DNA of 64,000 bases from DASUAS01 sp963750045 (GTDB lineage Bacteria; Actinomycetota; Acidimicrobiia; IMCC26256; DASPTH01). Of the stretch, positions 17,900 through 26,938 are shown in pieces; position 1 is the first letter of the stretch; each line of letters starts with the position of its first letter. The notes below the pieces were generated by a model that saw only the letters and a program-made list of their open reading frames with translations, had not been told where the DNA came from and made no database searches. The position numbers were made by a program, and so were the translations under genes. The stretch lies in assembly GCA_963750045.1 (NCBI GenBank), contig CAVVPD010000008.1, positions 310,001-374,000 of the forward strand, given 5' to 3'.

Positions 17900-19076
17900 G
17901 GCACGGTGACGCCCAGCAGCTCGAGTGCGTTGGTGCGACCGATCCGGCGAACCGTGTCGGCATCCGCCCACCCGAGCGACCCGGTCACGAAGTCGATCGG
18001 CTCCACGACGCCTTCCGCGTGCGGCCAGTCGGACCCCAGGAGCAGCCGTTCGACGGGGACGTCGCGGGTGACGGCCTCGACGTCGTCCTCCCAGAACGGC
18101 GTCGTCCAGAGGTGGTCGAGGAGCGTGTCGATCGGGTCCTGGGTGAAGTATCGGGGGGCGCGGTTGGCCGCGGCCTCGAGGCGGTGGAGGAGGGGTGGGA
18201 TCCAGCTGGCGCCGTTCTCCACGCTCGCCATCCGGAGCGCGGGGAAGCGCTCGAAGAGCAGCTGACAGGCGGCCGCCGCGTAGAAGTCGCTCACGGCCCG
18301 TCCCTTGCTGACGACACCGCGCAGGGGGCTCCGGAAGATCGAGCTCTCCTGACCGGGCTCCCACATGTTGACGACGACGTCGTATCCCTCGAGGCCGGCG
18401 TGGGTCGACACCACGGTTCCGCTCTCGGCGGCGAGCGCCCAGAAGCCGTCGTACACCGCATCGAAGGGGGAGCGGTACCCACCTGGCACCGGTACGGGCG
18501 CGTTCCGGATGTTCACGACGAGCGCGCCTCGTTCGAGGAGGCGCTGCAACTCCGCACGCGCCGCGCCCGGGTCGAGCATGGGCACGTAGGGCACCGCGAA
18601 GACGCGGTCCCGGTAGCGGAATCCCCAGTCTTCTTCGAGCCAGCGGTTGAAGGCGGAGAACGATTCGCCCGCGGCCTCCGGATCGTCCTTCAGCGCCTCT
18701 TCGATCCCGACGCCCAGGGTCGGGAAGAGCAGCGTGGCGGCGACGCCCTGTTCGTCCATTGCCGCGAGGCGCGCGTCGCGGTCGCGGTACGCGGGACGGA
18801 TCGGCTCGAGCTCGCCGAACGCGTCGCGCAGCTCCAGACGATCGGGATTGTCCCGGTACCAGTCGTAGAGGGCGCCGGGGCGCGACACCGGGTCGAACGT
18901 CGGATTCGCGATGTAGGTGTTCAGCTTGCCGCCGACGAGCAGACGCATGCGACCCTTCGACTCCACCCACTGCACTCCACGCGCGAGCCGAGCCCACGCG
19001 GAGCGTGGCGCGTGAACGCGTCGAGCGGCTCGTAGTAGTGGCTGTCGAAGTCGAAGAGCGCGAACTCGATGGTCAT
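17896..19076 (-). CDS. Amidohydrolase-2 (ACMSD-like) family metal-dependent hydrolase (single frameshift)
   Basis: A TIM-barrel hydrolase/decarboxylase of about 393 residues. The N-terminus (MTIEFALFDFDSHYYEP) holds the region equivalent to DxDxHYxEP; other family signatures are RLAAMDEQGVAATLLFPTLG, VVSTHAGLEGYD (metal/active-site His) and LLLGSDWPHAEG (the conserved Asp). Near 19000 one base shift separates MTIEF...FTRHA from RSAWARLARGVQWVESKGRM. Rejoined length is normal. It heads the ligase-TetR-P450 operon; its promoter contains the palindrome at 19149. Close homologues are common in sterol and aromatic catabolic clusters. Confidence 0.82.
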
Positions 19077-19148
19077 GTGGGTCCTCGCCCTCGCGGAGCC
19101 TCGGGTGCGCCGGCCACCGCCGCATTCTGCGGGCCGCGGGGCCCGCCG

Positions 19149-19164
19149 TCAACACCGGTGTTGA
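19149..19164. promoter_or_regulatory. Perfect 16-bp palindrome, candidate TetR operator
   Basis: TCAACACCGGTGTTGA is an exact palindrome located between the divergent amidohydrolase operon and the SDR gene, about 60-75 bp from either start. Its position and size fit an operator controlling both transcripts, most simply for the TetR encoded in the amidohydrolase operon. Confidence 0.5.
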
Positions 19165-19225
19165 TCGGACCGGTGGCGGCCCGAGGGAACGGGCGCGCTG
19201 CTCGGACCCGGTACAGTCCGCGGTC

Positions 19226-20080
19226 ATGGACACCGGCGTGACGATCGTGACGGGGGCGGCGAGTGGGATGGGCCTGGCGACGGCCCGTCGCCTGCTCCGC
19301 CCCCGCGAGACCATGCTCCTCGTCGATCTCGACGCGGCGAAGCTCGACGCGGTGCGCGCCGACCTGGCCGAGTACGCGGCCGGGCCCGAGTGGGTGCAGA
19401 CGGCGGTCGCCGACGTCACCGACACCGACGCGATGGCCCGCCTGGCCGAGACGGTCCGTGGCCTCGGGCCGTTCCGCACCCTCGCGCACGCGGCCGGCAT
19501 CTCGCCGACGATGGGCGAGTGGTGGCCGATGATCCACGTCGACCTCGTCGGCACCGCGCGCATCCTGCAGGCGCTGTTGCCGCTCGCGGAGGCGGGCACG
19601 GTCGCGGTGTGCTGGGCGTCGAACAGCGCGCACATGGGCGCGACCCCGGCCGGCGATCCCGTGCTCGACGCTATCCTCGACGATCCGCTCGCACCCGATC
19701 TCCACGCCCGTCTCGAGGGCGCGCTCGCGGGCCGGTGGGACACCCCGGCCGGGAGCGGCGAGGCCTACGGCTGGGCGAAGCGCGGCGTGATCCGCCTCGC
19801 GCGTCGCGAGGCGAGCGCGTGGGGCGCACGCGGTGGCCGGCTCTTGTCGATCTCCCCGGGCATCATCAACACACCCATGTCGCGCCAGGAGCTCGAGAAA
19901 CAGCCGATGATGCAGGTCATGCTCGACAACACGCCGGTCCCCCGCATGGGCGCGCCGAGCGAGGTGGCGGACCTGGTCGCGTTCCTCGTGTCCGACACCG
20001 CGGGCTACCTCACCGGCACCGACATCCTCATCGACGGCGGCGTGAGCGCGACCATCGAGGGCATGCTCAACCCCTCGTGA
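19226..20080 (+). CDS. SDR resembling 3-alpha-hydroxysteroid dehydrogenase/carbonyl reductase
   Basis: A 284-residue SDR: VTIVTGAASGMGLATA (cofactor loop), LAHAAGI, SNSAHMG (Ser) and YGWAKRG (Tyr-x3-Lys), ending GTDILIDGG. Between the Ser and Tyr motifs there is an insertion of about 45 residues (from DPVLDAILDD to AGSGEA). Such an insertion is a mark of the Comamonas-type 3-alpha-HSD/carbonyl reductase and coniferyl-alcohol dehydrogenase group. That supports a cyclic alcohol or steroid-like substrate but does not prove it. Single gene on the plus strand, divergent from the amidohydrolase operon. Confidence 0.82.
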   Translation: MDTGVTIVTGAASGMGLATARRLLRPRETMLLVDLDAAKLDAVRADLAEYAAGPEWVQTAVADVTDTDAMARLAETVRGLGPFRTLAHAAGISPTMGEWWPMIHVDLVGTARILQALLPLAEAGTVAVCWASNSAHMGATPAGDPVLDAILDDPLAPDLHARLEGALAGRWDTPAGSGEAYGWAKRGVIRLARREASAWGARGGRLLSISPGIINTPMSRQELEKQPMMQVMLDNTPVPRMGAPSEVADLVAFLVSDTAGYLTGTDILIDGGVSATIEGMLNPS

Positions 20081-20148
20081 CGGACGGCGGCCCCCAGCCG
20101 CCGAGCAACGAGAGCCCCTCACCGGGACGCCGCTCCCGTGGAGCCCGT

Positions 20149-21341
20149 TCAGGTGAAGACGGGGAGCCGTTCCCAGCCCCGCACGCTGCTGGTGTGCGCC
20201 TGCTCGGCGTTCGCCCAGTCGACGTCCCACTCCGGGAAGCGGGCCAGCACCTCGTCGAGGGCCACGCGCCCTTCGAGGCGCGCGAGGGCGGCACCGAGGC
20301 AGAAGTGGATGCCGTAGCCGAACGACAGGTGGTGGTCGATCTCGCGGTGGATGTCGAAGCGGTCGGGGTCGGGGAAGTGGCGCTCGTCCCGGTTGCCCGC
20401 CGCGGTCAGCAGCACCATCACGTTGCCGGCGGCGATCGGTCTGGCCGTGGTGCTCGACGTCCTTCGTGATGTACCGCGCCTGCACCGGTGAGGGCGCCTC
20501 GTAGCGCAGGAGCTCCTCGATCGCCGAGGGCACCAGGCTCGGGTCCTCGACGATCATCCGACGCTGGTCCGGGTTCTCGGCGAGCACCTTGCCGGTCCAG
20601 CCGATGAGCCGCGGTCGTGGTCTCGTTGCCCGCGGCCGCGAGCAGTCCGACGTAGGCGAGGATCTCCTGGCGGGTGAGCGTGCGCGTGACCCCGGTGTGG
20701 TCCTCGTACTCGGCGTTGAGGAGCTCGGTCATGAGGTCGTCCGACGGGTGGTCGGCGCGCCAGTCGATGTACTCGGCGAACGCGTCGCCGCCGGTGACCG
20801 AGGCGACCTGGTCGGCATCGGGCGGTGCACCCTCCTTGAGCCGCATGCCCTCGTCGATCTGGTCGCGGATGGCCTCCTGGTCGGTCTCGGGGATCCCGAG
20901 CAGCATGCCGATCGTGCGCATCGGCATCTGGGCGCCGAGGTCCCGGATGAAGTCGAACCCGCCGCTGCCGACGAGCGGGTCGAGGCTGCGCGCGCAGAAC
21001 TCCCGTACCTTGGGCTCCAGGTCGGCGATGCGCCGGGGCGTGAACACCCGCGACAGCAGCGACCGGTGCACGTCGTGCGCGGGCGGGTCCTCGAAGAGGA
21101 TCGTGCCGGGTGGGATCTCGATTTCGTTCTTGATCATCTCGAGCACGGAGCCCTTGCCCGAGATGTACGTGCGCCAGTCGACCGAGCAGCGCTCGACGTC
21201 GTCGAAGCGGCTCACCGCGTAGAAGTCGTACTGCTCGTTGTAGTAGAGCGGCACTTCGTCCCGCATCCGCTTCCACACCGGATACGGGTCGACGTCGATG
21301 TCGAAGTCGTACGGGTCGTAGTAGATGTCGGTGACGGTCAC
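20149..21341 (-). CDS. Cytochrome P450 (two frameshifts)
   Basis: A P450 of about 397 residues spread over three frames. N-terminal part: TDIYYDPYDFDIDVDPYPVW from a GTG at 21341 to the I-helix LLAAAGNETTT. Near 20600 the frame changes to VLAENPDQRRMIVEDPSLVP with EELLR (ExxR). Near 20435 it changes again to MVLLTAAGNRDERHF and the heme loop FGYGIHFCLGAALA. All domain parts are present in order, so two single-base errors are likelier than decay. It lies 7 bp downstream of the amidohydrolase at 21349-22611 and is probably co-transcribed with it. Confidence 0.8.
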
Positions 21342-21348
21342 GGGTCTC

Positions 21349-22611
21349 CTATGCGCCGATGCCGTAGAGCGCGATGGCGCTCTCGCTGGTGATCGCTTGC
21401 TTCTCCTCGAAGGTCAGGCCGTCGAGCGCCTCCGCCAGCTCCTCGGTGACCCCGGGGAACTTGGCGTCGGGGTGCGGGTAGTCCGACGCCCAGATGATGC
21501 GCTCGGCTCCGACGAGCGGTGACCGCGCGGTGAAGGCGAGCATCGACTCGTCCGGGTCGAAGCTGATCCAGCACTGGCGCTTCATGTACTCCGACGGCAA
21601 CATGCTGAGATCCTCCACCTCCCACTGGAACTTGCGGCAGTGGTGGTCGAGGCGCTCGAGCCACGGGACGAGCCAACCGCCGTTGGCCTCCAGGAAGATG
21701 AACTTGGCATCGGGGAACCGCTCGCACACCCCGCCCGCCGTCAGGTAGGCGATCGAGCTCATCACGTCGACCGGGTTGGCGATGGCCTGGGTGAACAGCA
21801 CCGACGCCTGCAGCGACGGGTCGCTGCCCTGCTGCTCCTCCAGCGACGCGAGGTCCTCGGGGTCGAAGTCGTCGACGTAGCGACCGTCGGCGTGACGCGG
21901 GCGGCCCAACCGCAGGCCCACGCACGCGCCGGGCAGGTCGGCGGCGAGGAACGGGTGCAGCGCGATCGGCAGCCCGGTGTCGGCGGAGGCCTGCCAGACC
22001 GGGTCGTAGACCGGGTCGTTGAAGGGCCGCCAGTCGACCGACGGGTTCGGCCGCATGAACACCGACACCATGCCCGGCAGCTCCGCGACGCGGCGGATCT
22101 CGGCCGCGACCCGTTCCACGTCGTCGGCCTCGTGCATCGGGGGCACCGCGCCGGCGCCGAACAGGCGGCCTTCACCTTCGAGCGTGTGGTCGGAGCACCA
22201 GTCGTTGTACGCGCGTGCCTGCGCTTCGGCGAAGTCGACGTCTCGCATGCTCTGGAGGCCGAGCAGCATCGTGGGGTACAGCACCGCGAGGTCGATGCCG
22301 TCCTGGTCCATGTCCTGCAGGCGAGCCTTGGCGTTCCACGCCGCAGGCCGCACCTCGGTGTAGCGCAGCTCGCCGCGGAAGGACTTGGCGCGGTCCTCGT
22401 CGCTCATCCCGGCGGTGCCGGCGGCGGCCATGTAGTTCGCAGGGATGCGCATGTTGTCGTACTGCAACCACTCCGTACCCTGCTCGTCGGTCTCGACGTG
22501 CCAGATGCGATCCCGGTACTGCGCGGGCGCGTAGTCGGGCATCGCGGTCGGGTGTTCGAGGATGTGGCCGTCGGAGTCGATGTACCGGAGACCTGCTTCG
22601 GCGGTTGTCAT
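21349..22611 (-). CDS. Amidohydrolase-2 (ACMSD-like) family metal-dependent hydrolase
   Basis: An intact 420-residue TIM-barrel metal enzyme. IDSDGHILEHP near residue 12 gives the Asp-x-His metal motif (D-G-H), QDMDQDGIDLAVLYPTMLLG is the family core, LPIALHPFLAADLP holds a metal His, and IIWASDYPHPDAKFPG the conserved Asp and His. Members hydrolyse or decarboxylate cyclic carboxylic acids. First gene of a two-gene unit with the P450. Paralogue of the gene at 17896-19076 but clearly diverged. Confidence 0.88.
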   Translation of the reverse strand: MTTAEAGLRYIDSDGHILEHPTAMPDYAPAQYRDRIWHVETDEQGTEWLQYDNMRIPANYMAAAGTAGMSDEDRAKSFRGELRYTEVRPAAWNAKARLQDMDQDGIDLAVLYPTMLLGLQSMRDVDFAEAQARAYNDWCSDHTLEGEGRLFGAGAVPPMHEADDVERVAAEIRRVAELPGMVSVFMRPNPSVDWRPFNDPVYDPVWQASADTGLPIALHPFLAADLPGACVGLRLGRPRHADGRYVDDFDPEDLASLEEQQGSDPSLQASVLFTQAIANPVDVMSSIAYLTAGGVCERFPDAKFIFLEANGGWLVPWLERLDHHCRKFQWEVEDLSMLPSEYMKRQCWISFDPDESMLAFTARSPLVGAERIIWASDYPHPDAKFPGVTEELAEALDGLTFEEKQAITSESAIALYGIGA

Positions 22612-22653
22612 GGCGTACCCCCAAGATCGTCGGCGTCGGAGCCACGCGCGACG

Positions 22654-23130
22654 TTACCGGGATGCGGTCGTCACCACCACCGTCCCGTGCATGCCATACT
22701 GGTAGTGGCCGGGGAGGTGGCAGGCGAACTCCACCGGCCCCGGCGTGTGGAAGCTGTAGGTCGTGGCGGCGCGCGCGCCGGCGGGTACCGAGACCTCGCC
22801 GGGCACGGGCGGGTGGGACGCCTCGTGGCCGTTGGCGTGGCGCGCGTGCACCTCGGGCCCGCCGACGATGAACTCGTGACCGATCGGGTCGTGGTTCACG
22901 AGCACGAAGCGAACGTCGGTGTGCGGCCGCACGTGGATCACCTCGGGCCGGAAGCGGCTGTGCTCCACGTCGACGGTGACCGTCACCGCACCCGGGCCGA
23001 GCACCCGGCCACCGGCGGGCGACGGGCCTGCACCCGCGCGGTCGACGGCGATCGCGCCCCCGAGGACCAGCCCGACGACGGTCGCGGCGACGACTGCGGT
23101 GAGCCGGTGCAGGCGGAGCGCACGCGTCAC
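22654..23130 (-). CDS. Cupredoxin/plastocyanin-like copper protein with N-terminal membrane or signal segment
   Basis: A 158-residue exported protein. After a basic start, LTAVVAATVVGLVLGGAIAV is a signal or anchor helix. The domain has type-1 copper ligands in order: His in IGHEFIVG, then Cys, His and Met in FACHLPGHYQYGM. Probably an extracytoplasmic electron carrier or copper-binding protein. The GTG start at 23130 overlaps the stop of the DUF2330 gene (GTGA), so both are one transcript. Confidence 0.85.
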   Translation of the reverse strand: MTRALRLHRLTAVVAATVVGLVLGGAIAVDRAGAGPSPAGGRVLGPGAVTVTVDVEHSRFRPEVIHVRPHTDVRFVLVNHDPIGHEFIVGGPEVHARHANGHEASHPPVPGEVSVPAGARAATTYSFHTPGPVEFACHLPGHYQYGMHGTVVVTTASR

Positions 23131-24137
23131 GCCGACCGCCGGCGGTGCAGCAGCCGCCCCGTGGCGATCATGGCGAGGGGTGCGCCCACCGCCACGAGGT
23201 ACCACCACACGGGGAGCGCTTCGCCGCCGCCGACGGTGTAGCCGGCAAGGCGGGCCGACGGCAGCGTGCCGGCGTGGGTGGAGATCGCGAGGTCGTGACG
23301 GAGCGCGCCGGCCGGGGTCTCGACCTGCAGGTAGGTCAGCCACATCGCGTCGGGCACCCAGCCCATGCCCTGGTCGGATCGCAGGTCGGCCAGGAGGCCG
23401 GTCGACGCGGCGACGCTCCGGGCGACCCGTACGCCGGTGTCGCCGGTGAGCAGCGTGGGGCGCTCGTCGGTGAGGAGGAAGACGTCGGCGTCGACCACCC
23501 GCGTCTCGCCGAGGCCCAGGGCGAGGATCCGGAGGGGCACCCACGGCTCGTCGGTGGGGACGGTCAGCATGATCGGCGTGCCGTCACCCGAGTGCTGGCC
23601 CAGCTGCTGCGCGCGCGTCGCGTCGAAACGGGCGGCCATGAACACCTTGCTGCGTTGCGAGTAGAAGTCGAGCACCTCGGGCGTATCGGGCGTGAGGAGG
23701 AAGCCGTGGTCGGTGGCCCAGCGCCCCACCGCGTCACCGCCGCCGCGGAGGATGGTGATGTCGAGGGCGTCGATCGTGGTCTGGTACAGCACTTGGGCGC
23801 CGGCGGCGCCGAACGACGCCTCCGAGCGCAGCGCCAGGTCGGGGGCCGGCGGCCGGATCTCGCGCTCGAGGCGTTGGAGCGTCCAGTCGCCGCCGCGCTC
23901 GACCTTCGTGGGCACGGCGGGAAGGGGGACGATCGACCCGACCTCCTCCCCGTCCCCGGCGAACTCGAAGCTGGTGACGTAGCGCTCGACGCCGTCGTGG
24001 TAGGCGGCGAGCGTGGTGGTGCGGGTGAGCTGGATGGTGCCGTTCTCGCCCACGAGCCCGCCGCAGGCGATCGCGGGCGCAGCCGCGACCGTGACCAACG
24101 TGCACGTGAGCATGACGATGAGCGCGAGCCGTCGCAT
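23127..24137 (-). CDS. DUF2330 domain membrane-anchored exported protein
   Basis: A 336-residue protein with a signal peptide (LALIVMLTCTLVTVAAAPAIA, then CGGLV with the invariant cysteine seen after cleavage in DUF2330 proteins), a large extracytoplasmic domain (TTTLAAYHDGVERYVTSFEF, IVPLPAVPTKVERGGDWTL) and a single C-terminal TM helix (LPVWWYLVAVGAPLAMIATG) followed by HRRR. Function of DUF2330 is unknown. Start chosen at the ATG at 24137, preceded by GGGAGGGGC. Paired with a cupredoxin, which suggests a role in the cell envelope. Confidence 0.82.
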   Translation of the reverse strand: MRRLALIVMLTCTLVTVAAAPAIACGGLVGENGTIQLTRTTTLAAYHDGVERYVTSFEFAGDGEEVGSIVPLPAVPTKVERGGDWTLQRLEREIRPPAPDLALRSEASFGAAGAQVLYQTTIDALDITILRGGGDAVGRWATDHGFLLTPDTPEVLDFYSQRSKVFMAARFDATRAQQLGQHSGDGTPIMLTVPTDEPWVPLRILALGLGETRVVDADVFLLTDERPTLLTGDTGVRVARSVAASTGLLADLRSDQGMGWVPDAMWLTYLQVETPAGALRHDLAISTHAGTLPSARLAGYTVGGGEALPVWWYLVAVGAPLAMIATGRLLHRRRSA

Positions 24138-24231
24138 GGTGCCCCTCCCTCGGACCCGGGCCGGGTCGTTCGGGAAGGTCAGACGAATGGGGCACCCGCC
24201 TGGTTCCCGCGCGCTCGGATACGTTGCCGGG

Positions 24232-25056
24232 GTGCCCGAGCTCCACGCCCGCGTCGACGACGCAATCCTCGATGCCCTGCACGAGCAGGCGCGCAGCAGC
24301 GGCGCGCCGGTCGACCATCTGGTGAACCGCGCCCTGGCCGAGTACCTCGGCGTCGAGCACCACACGCTCTACCAGGTGTCGACCGCGGGCGCGTTGGTGG
24401 AGGGCGTCTACCAGGGCGCGGTGTCGGTCGCCACCATCCGCGAGCACGGCGACTTCGGACTGGGCACCTTCGAGGACCTCGACGGCGAGATGGTGGTGCT
24501 CGACGGGCACGTGTACCGGGTGGCGTCCGATGGCTCGGTCCACGACGTCGACGACAGCGCGGCCACGCCGTTCGCGGTGGTGACGCGGTTCACTCCTGGG
24601 CCGGCGGTGGAGCTCGGCGAGATCGACGGCTTCACCGCGCTCGCCGACGCGCTCGACGCGAGGCGTGAGTCGAGCAACGTGTTCTTCGCGGTACGGGTCG
24701 AGGGACGGTTCGACGCGGTGCACGTCCGGGCCGCGTGCAGGACCGCGCCCGGTGTGCCACTGGTGGTCGCCACCGAGCACCAGGCCGAGTTCGAGCTCGG
24801 CGCGGTGACGGGCACGATCGTGGGGTTCTGGTCACCGCCGTACGCGTCGGGCGTCGAAGTCGCCGGGTACCACCTCCACTTCCTCAGCGCGGATCACACC
24901 GCCGGCGGCCACGTGCTCTCGTGCCGGGGCTCCGGGCTGCGCGCCGAGCTGCAGGAGGAAGGCGAGATCCACCTGGCGCTCCCCGACACCGCGGCGTTCC
25001 GGCGCGCCGACCTCGAGCACGATCCCACCGCCGACCTCGACCGAGCGGAGCACTAG
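24232..25056 (+). CDS. budA: Alpha-acetolactate decarboxylase with an N-terminal ribbon-helix-helix-like segment
   Basis: A 274-residue protein. From about residue 45 it is an acetolactate decarboxylase (acetolactate to acetoin and CO2): TLYQVSTAGALVEGVYQG, GDFGLGTFEDLDGEMVVLDG, and the zinc site GYHLHFLSADHTAGGHVL with three His ligands. Residues 1-42 (ELHARVDDAILDALHEQARS then HLVNRALAEYLG) have the strand-helix-helix pattern of CopG/Arc DNA-binding domains, not part of known BudA structures. I chose the GTG at 24232; an ATG 15 codons upstream is possible. Epoxide hydrolase follows without a gap. Confidence 0.82.
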   Translation: MPELHARVDDAILDALHEQARSSGAPVDHLVNRALAEYLGVEHHTLYQVSTAGALVEGVYQGAVSVATIREHGDFGLGTFEDLDGEMVVLDGHVYRVASDGSVHDVDDSAATPFAVVTRFTPGPAVELGEIDGFTALADALDARRESSNVFFAVRVEGRFDAVHVRAACRTAPGVPLVVATEHQAEFELGAVTGTIVGFWSPPYASGVEVAGYHLHFLSADHTAGGHVLSCRGSGLRAELQEEGEIHLALPDTAAFRRADLEHDPTADLDRAEH

Positions 25057-26052
25057 ATGACCGGCACGGACCAGATCCGCCACCGCCACGTGGACACCAA
25101 CGGGATCCGCATGCACGTCGCCGAGGCCGGGCCCGCCGACGGCCCTGCGGTGGTGCTCTGCCACGGTTTCCCCGAGTGCTGGTACTCGTGGCGCCACCAG
25201 CTCGTGTCCCTGGGCGACCGCGGGTACCACGCGATCGCCCCCGACCAGCGCGGCTACGGCACGACCGATATGCCCGCGGCGGTGGAGGACTACACGCAAC
25301 TCCACCTCGTCGGGGACATCGTGGGGCTCCTCGACGCGCTCGGGATCGAGACCGCGGCGGTGGTCGGTCACGACTGGGGCGGGCCGGTGGCGTGGCACTG
25401 CGCGCTGCTGCGACCCGACCGCTTCCGCGCCGTTGCCGCGCTCAGTGTCCACTTCTCCGGCGTCGCGCCGGTGGCCACCCCGCGCGTGAAGACCACCGAC
25501 GCGATGCGCGGCTTCCTCGGCGACGGCTTCCTCTACATCCTCTACTTCCAGGAGCCCGGCGTCGCCGAGCGCGAGCTCGACGCCGACATCCGGCGGACCC
25601 TCGGCTCGGTGCTCTACGGGTTGTCGGGCGACCTGCCCCGCGACCAGTACCGCTTCTTCGACCCGGCCGCCCGTTCGCTGTCGGACGTGGTCAACGAGTT
25701 ACCGGGACCGCTCGACTGGTTGTCGGACGCGGATCTCGACGTGTTCGTCGAATCGTTCTCCCACCACGGCACGTTCTTCGGCGGGATCAACTGGTACCGC
25801 AACCTGGACCGCAACCAGATGCTCCTCGCGCCGTTCGCCGGTGTGCAGGTCCGTCAACCGGCGTTGTTCATCGGCGCCGAGCTCGACTCGATCTTCGGCC
25901 AGACCGAGGACGCGGTCCTGGCGACGCGCTCGGCGGTGCCCAACCTGCGCGATCCGATCTGGGTCGCCGGGTCCGGGCACTGGATCCAGCAGGAGGAGCC
26001 GGAGATCGTCAACGCGGCGTTGCTGGAGTTCCTCGGCTCACTGCCGGCGTAG
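25057..26052 (+). CDS. ephA: Epoxide hydrolase (alpha/beta hydrolase fold)
   Basis: A 331-residue enzyme adding water to an epoxide through an ester intermediate. Key residues: oxyanion motif CHGFPE (about 29-34), the nucleophilic Asp in VGHDWGG (about 107), the acid Asp in FIGAELDSIFG and the catalytic His in AGSGHWIQQEEPE. The lid has tyrosines in the expected region (FLYILYFQEPG and NWYRN). ATG follows the stop of the preceding gene directly. The symbol reflects similarity to mycobacterial EphA-type proteins and is tentative. Converges with the BKACE gene; 3' ends overlap by about 44 bp. Confidence 0.88.
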   Translation: MTGTDQIRHRHVDTNGIRMHVAEAGPADGPAVVLCHGFPECWYSWRHQLVSLGDRGYHAIAPDQRGYGTTDMPAAVEDYTQLHLVGDIVGLLDALGIETAAVVGHDWGGPVAWHCALLRPDRFRAVAALSVHFSGVAPVATPRVKTTDAMRGFLGDGFLYILYFQEPGVAERELDADIRRTLGSVLYGLSGDLPRDQYRFFDPAARSLSDVVNELPGPLDWLSDADLDVFVESFSHHGTFFGGINWYRNLDRNQMLLAPFAGVQVRQPALFIGAELDSIFGQTEDAVLATRSAVPNLRDPIWVAGSGHWIQQEEPEIVNAALLEFLGSLPA

Positions 26053-26937
26053 GGAGCTGCAGGAGCCCGACCGCATCGGTGGTGGTGGCGAGCGGGCGCC
26101 CCACCGACTCGACGAGCGCCACCGCCTCGCGGACGAGCTCGACGTTGGTCGGCGTGCGGGCAGGATCGAAGTGCTCCTCGAGGCCGACGTGTAGGTGCCC
26201 GCCGCGCTCGAGCGCGAGCCGGGCCAGCGGCGTCGCCATGAGGTCCCCGCCCCACACCGACACCGACCATGGCAGTCCGGTCCCCTCGAGCATGTCGAGG
26301 TAGGCGAGCAGGGCATTGCGCGTCGGAGGCAGGCCGAAGGTGACCCCCGGGCCGCGCGCCACATGCCCCATTCCCCGCCGAAGTAGAGCTTCACCATGGA
26401 CCCGGTGGGGAGGCGACCGGCACGGTGGTAGGTGAGCACGCACTGCAGGAAGCCCGGTTCGTAGATCGCCAGTTGCGGGCCGAGGCCGTGGGCGGCGCAG
26501 ATGTCGAACGACTGGCGGATGTCGCCGTAGGAGTTGGCGTAGACGCCGCCCTCGGGCAGGCCGTCGGTGCCGGGCGAGCCGAGGTTGGTCGAGCCCGGAT
26601 CGACCGCGGCCATGGTGAGCGGCACCTGCTCCGCGATCATGCGCACGTGCTCGAGCTTCGCCGCCGGATCCGGCGCGACGCAGAGCGTCGGGTACCACAG
26701 CACGTCGGGCCGATCCGCGAGCAACGGCGCCCACGCGTCGAGGTAGGCACGCGCCGCGGGCTCCCCGCTCAGGCGGATGTCGTGGTTGTGCGCGTGGATG
26801 ATCGTGGCGCCGGCGTCGAGCGCGGCCTCGGCGTCGGCCCGGATCTCAGCGGGGGTGAGCGGCACGTGCGGGTTGCGGTCCTTGGTGGTACCGCCGTTGA
26901 TCGCGGCCTCGATGAGCACGGGTGCCGGGTCGGTCAT
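26009..26937 (-). CDS. BKACE (beta-keto acid cleavage enzyme) family protein (single frameshift)
   Basis: A zinc-dependent Claisen-type lyase that, in known members, condenses a beta-keto acid with acetyl-CoA. Zinc ligands are visible as His48-x-His50 (IIHAHNHD); the GGTTKDRNPHVPLTPAEI opening and VNVGLEDH-like HVGLEEHFDPARTPTN near the end are family features. Near 26355 one base shift separates KLYFGGEWGM from ARGPGVTFGLPPTRNALL. Rejoined length is about 308 residues, normal. It starts 1 bp after the stop of the UGSC gene, so the two are co-transcribed. Substrate unknown. Confidence 0.8.
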
Positions 26938-26938
26938 G

